Origin: Rhodothermales bacterium
Lineage (GTDB): Bacteria; Bacteroidota; Rhodothermia; Rhodothermales; UBA10348
Direction: 5' to 3'
DNA: 64,000 bases
NCBI GenBank assembly: GCA_040221055.1
Contig: JAVJVN010000009.1
Location: 344,257-408,256, forward strand
Below are positions 61,510 through 64,000 of the stretch, in pieces. The notes below the pieces were generated by a model that saw only the letters and a program-made list of their open reading frames with translations, was not told the DNA's origin and searched no databases. The position numbers were made by a program, and so were the translations under genes. Each line of letters opens with the position of its first letter. The stretch's first letter is position 1.

Positions 61510-62427
61510 TCAGAAACCGTACGATACGGTCAGGATGTGCGCAGGCCCGCCGAATCCATCCGAGAAAGGCAGCACGGCATAGTCCAGGGCCAATGTCCCT
61601 TGGACCACACCGAGGCCCGCAGAGAAGTCCCTCAGTTCGTCGTTTGACAGATATCCCGCACGGATGCTCACGGTCTCGAGTACATTCCCTGTGAGTCCGA
61701 CGTGCAACTGCGTTCGTTCGGCGGCCGTGTTGTGCGACACTTCCAGCAGCAGACCGGTGCTCAGGAGGATGGCACCGTCCAGATCGGCCAGCACGCGGAA
61801 CGGATAGAACACCCCTCCTGCGCGCACGAGGCGAGGCAGTTTCGTCGCCTGGGCGTTCAGCTCGCTCATGTGGCCCACATTGGCGATGGCGGCGCCCAGA
61901 TGCAGACCGTCCCCCAACACATCCACCTGCACGCCGGCATCCACCGCGAAGCCGTTGGCGGACTGGCCGAATATGCGTTCGGAAATGAACTTCCCGGTTG
62001 CTCCGATACGAAGATCCCCGAAAGCACGTGCAAAGGATGCTCCGGCCGAAACGAATTGAGCCGTGAACGCTCCGTCCGATGCCCCGGGACCCTGCCTCGC
62101 CTCGAGGTCACCGGAATCGGTCGCGGTAATGAATGCTCCGAATGCCGACCGGGCGCCGCGCCTGATGACCCCGGACGCAGCATACGTGCGTACGTCGGCA
62201 ATCCATCGATGATGGGAGATCCCGAGGGATTGGGCCCCGCCAGCCACCATACCCGCCGGATTCCAGTAGGTGGCAAATGCTCCCCGGGCCGTGGCGACGC
62301 CCTGATCCCCGACGGACAGGGCCTCGGCGTCGACGCCGATGGACAGGAAAGCCAGACCGGAATCCTGGGCGTGCACGGGAAGCACGGCTGCAGCCGCAAT
62401 GATCAAACCGACAAGCACGCGAATCAT
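61510..62427 (-). CDS. PorV/PorQ-like outer-membrane protein
   Basis: A 305-residue exported protein: signal peptide ending PVHAQ, then FLSIGVDAEALSVGDQGVA with GAFATYWNPAGMV, the G-A-x-A-x-x-W-N-P-A-G signature of PorV/PorQ/UPF0164 barrels, alternating strands, and an aromatic C-terminus (TVSYGF). These proteins assist T9SS cargo release or attachment. Its ATG overlaps the stop of the upstream barrel gene (ATGA). It is the third gene of a coupled set beginning with the BNR/FlgD-Ig protein at the window edge. Confidence 0.75.
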   Translation of the reverse strand: MIRVLVGLIIAAAAVLPVHAQDSGLAFLSIGVDAEALSVGDQGVATARGAFATYWNPAGMVAGGAQSLGISHHRWIADVRTYAASGVIRRGARSAFGAFITATDSGDLEARQGPGASDGAFTAQFVSAGASFARAFGDLRIGATGKFISERIFGQSANGFAVDAGVQVDVLGDGLHLGAAIANVGHMSELNAQATKLPRLVRAGGVFYPFRVLADLDGAILLSTGLLLEVSHNTAAERTQLHVGLTGNVLETVSIRAGYLSNDELRDFSAGLGVVQGTLALDYAVLPFSDGFGGPAHILTVSYGF

Positions 62428-63467
62428 GGCAATACCAGGGTCAACGTCAACAAATGGATGGAACCGGCGGCGGCGGCCTCCCACGAAAAGGCGTATTCAG
62501 CCCGGAGTCGCAAATCCCCAACGGCCTGTTCCGCCCGGAAACCGGCGGACGGCCGGACGGAACCCAGGACATCCGAACCCAATTGCTCCAGCCCCAGGCG
62601 AAGCGCAAAAGCCTCGATCGGAGCATATTCGGCACCGGCCCGAACATGGGTTTCCTGGAAGGTCAAATCCGAAGCGTCCGTGGTTTCTACCACGTTCCCA
62701 CCGAACACGCGGGTCCGCGTCGTGCGCACTTCGACCGTCGTTGTCCTGGACTCCAGTTCCGCCGCCAACAGCAAGCGACCGTCCAGTGGCCGGGGCCGGT
62801 GCGTAACGCCCAGCCGCAATCGTCGCGGAAAATTGTCGGTCACACTGCGTCCGCTGGATGATATGGACGACGAGTCCCAGGAATACCGCGCCAGGAGATC
62901 GTCAATCACGAATGCCACCGCCCAGTCCGGCGTGAGCGCGTAACTGAACCCGACGTCCAGACCCACTGATCGTGCCGGTGTCATGCCCTCGAACAGGTCC
63001 GACCGGAAAAACTGGAACGACAGCCCACCCGCGAACCGGTCACTGAACCGAAGTCCGAACGCCAGGAATCCGGCGTACTCGTTGACCGAAAGCCGGCCTG
63101 TATGGAATCCACTGTTGTCCCGTCCATCGATATCGCTCACGGCCGCGTGGATGAGCCCCACGCTGAATCCCGCCCGTTCCTGCAACGGAGCGCCAAGGGC
63201 CAGGAACTGGACCGTCCGGTCAAAACTGAGTGTTGCCGCAGAAGCGGACAAGGACTGGGAGGACATCCGTGGGGCATGCGCCGGATTGTACCAGGGGGAA
63301 GCCTGCCCCGACACGTCGGCAGCCAGTGCATTGCCCATGGATATTCCCCGCGCACCGAATCCCATCCGGGAAAACGCTCCGGCATGCTGAGCATGGGTAT
63401 TCTGCAGGTGAGCACCGGCACCCAGAAGAATCAGCACCAATCCGATCATCCGAGGAATGCGCATCAT
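62424..63467 (-). CDS. Second PorV/PorQ-like outer-membrane protein
   Basis: A 347-residue exported protein with a signal peptide ending THAQ, followed by FSRMGFGARGISMGNALAADVSG and ASPWYNPAHAP, the N-terminal PorQ/PorV-type turn, and a beta-barrel ending LTLTLVLP. It is paralogous in layout to the next gene (61510-62427) although the sequences are diverged. ATG at 63467 overlaps the stop of the BNR/FlgD-Ig gene (ATGA), so all three are translationally coupled. Confidence 0.72.
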   Translation of the reverse strand: MMRIPRMIGLVLILLGAGAHLQNTHAQHAGAFSRMGFGARGISMGNALAADVSGQASPWYNPAHAPRMSSQSLSASAATLSFDRTVQFLALGAPLQERAGFSVGLIHAAVSDIDGRDNSGFHTGRLSVNEYAGFLAFGLRFSDRFAGGLSFQFFRSDLFEGMTPARSVGLDVGFSYALTPDWAVAFVIDDLLARYSWDSSSISSSGRSVTDNFPRRLRLGVTHRPRPLDGRLLLAAELESRTTTVEVRTTRTRVFGGNVVETTDASDLTFQETHVRAGAEYAPIEAFALRLGLEQLGSDVLGSVRPSAGFRAEQAVGDLRLRAEYAFSWEAAAAGSIHLLTLTLVLP

Positions 63468-64000
63468 TCGATCACCAGGATTTTGCCGCGGAACGGGGTT
63501 CCGCCCGTCACGACCTCATAGAAATAGGTTCCGTTGGCCACGCGCGCTCCGCGATGGTCCGTGCCATCCCACAGGATTTCATTGGTACCTGCGACCACGG
63601 ACGCCGTCAACGTCCGGACTTCATTCATTCCGAAATCAAATACCCGGATGGTGGTGTCTCCCGCCCGATCGGCCTCGAATTTGACCCGGATGAACCGATC
63701 GCTTCCCGGCGAGAACGGATTTGGGTACGCATAGGTATCCACACGGGGTGTCCGGTCTGTCGGCGCATCGGGCCGGACCGGCACATCGGTCCGGAAAATG
63801 GACCACGTCAGTCCATCGTCGAGCGACCGCAGTAATCCATCGGACGTTCCTGCCCACAGGGTACCGTCCTGGCTGGTCTCCACGGAAAACACCGCTGACC
63901 CCGGTCGGACCAGCCGTTCCGGGTTGGACCGGTCCCGGAAATCGGATTGCGTCCGCCAGGTACGTCCTTCATCCGTGGAAATGAACAGCCCGTTGTCACC
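63464..64000 (-). CDS. Exported BNR-repeat protein with FlgD-type Ig C-terminus (5' end missing)
   Basis: The minus-strand frame is open from the window edge (64000) to the TGA at 63464, giving the last 178 residues. The visible N-terminal part has two Asp-box (BNR/sialidase-like) repeats, LFISTDEGRTW and LLRSLDDGLTW, as in sortilin/Vps10-type beta-propellers. The C-terminal about 95 residues are a FlgD-type Ig module: YPNPFSPGSDRFIRV, IRVFDFGMNEVRTL, ILWDGTDHRG, VANGTYFYEV and GKILVIE. This tail type is common on exported proteins of Rhodothermota-like bacteria and resembles the end of the giant protein at 43096. Two PorV-like barrels follow. Confidence 0.85.
   Translation of the reverse strand, partial: GDNGLFISTDEGRTWRTQSDFRDRSNPERLVRPGSAVFSVETSQDGTLWAGTSDGLLRSLDDGLTWSIFRTDVPVRPDAPTDRTPRVDTYAYPNPFSPGSDRFIRVKFEADRAGDTTIRVFDFGMNEVRTLTASVVAGTNEILWDGTDHRGARVANGTYFYEVVTGGTPFRGKILVIE

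Noticed and set aside
1-64000. tRNA, rRNA, insertion sequence, prophage or restriction/defence genes
   Set aside because: No recognisable tRNA fold, transposase, integrase, terminal inverted repeat, methylase or toxin-antitoxin pair was seen in the reading.

Overview
The window is a GC-rich bacterial chromosome segment with densely packed genes. It most resembles the Rhodothermota/Balneolota side of the Bacteroidota (FCB) radiation. The basis is gene content: a TonB-dependent receptor with a carboxypeptidase-regulatory N-domain followed by a DUF4249-type lipoprotein, three or four PorV/FadL-like beta-barrels, a GEVED-type extracellular protein, cargo-like proteins ending in FlgD-type Ig domains, and very few Shine-Dalgarno sequences. 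No 16S gene, tRNA, CRISPR array, insertion sequence, phage gene or replication origin was recognised. No gene-free stretch exceeds 300 bases; the longest are 17940-18221, 21969-22212 and 1417-1637.

Layout. 1-1416: 5' part of a secreted Asp/Gly-repeat protein (minus strand). 1638-17167: central metabolism and envelope genes: a divergent DAHP synthase, phosphoglucomutase, polyphosphate glucokinase, a minus-strand lipid kinase-deoC-SPOR lipoprotein set, a BtuF/BtuC-like transporter pair without its ATPase, polyprenyl diphosphate synthase, a galactokinase-like GHMP kinase, a thioredoxin-like protein, PlsC, LysA and an FAH-family hydrolase. 17331-17939: rplU-rpmA with a strong terminator. 18222-23285: a regulatory block (helical-repeat protein, HDOD protein, sensorless histidine kinase, NtrC-type activator). 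It is followed, behind a terminator, by a textbook sigma-54 -24/-12 element in front of a small membrane protein and a FliA-type sigma factor. 23416-31485: PpiD-like foldase, dapF, PhoH-like ATPase, panC-panD, fumC, a family III CoA-transferase. 31494-40403: lipid-anchored cytochrome c, MOSC protein, SxtJ-like membrane protein, dnaG-ppk1, a membrane-tethered subtilase with small neighbours, an LPD29-like protein and free-methionine-sulfoxide reductase. 40391-54460: a six-gene minus-strand surface locus with a 2,364-residue multi-repeat protein. 54582-63467: gyrA, a LolA-like periplasmic protein, lysine 6-aminotransferase, lipA, a CPBP protease homologue and two PorV-like barrels. 63464-64000: C-terminal part of a BNR-repeat/FlgD-Ig protein.

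How the genes work together. Polyphosphate appears as both product and substrate (ppk1 and ppgK, with pgm beside ppgK). The two surface loci (40391-54460 and 61510-64000) pair large exported proteins with PorV-like barrels, as expected of type IX-like secretion. The most interesting region is 18.0-23.3 kb, which reads as a sigma-54-to-FliA regulatory relay with no flagellar gene in view. All functions are inferred from reading motifs; no database search was run.
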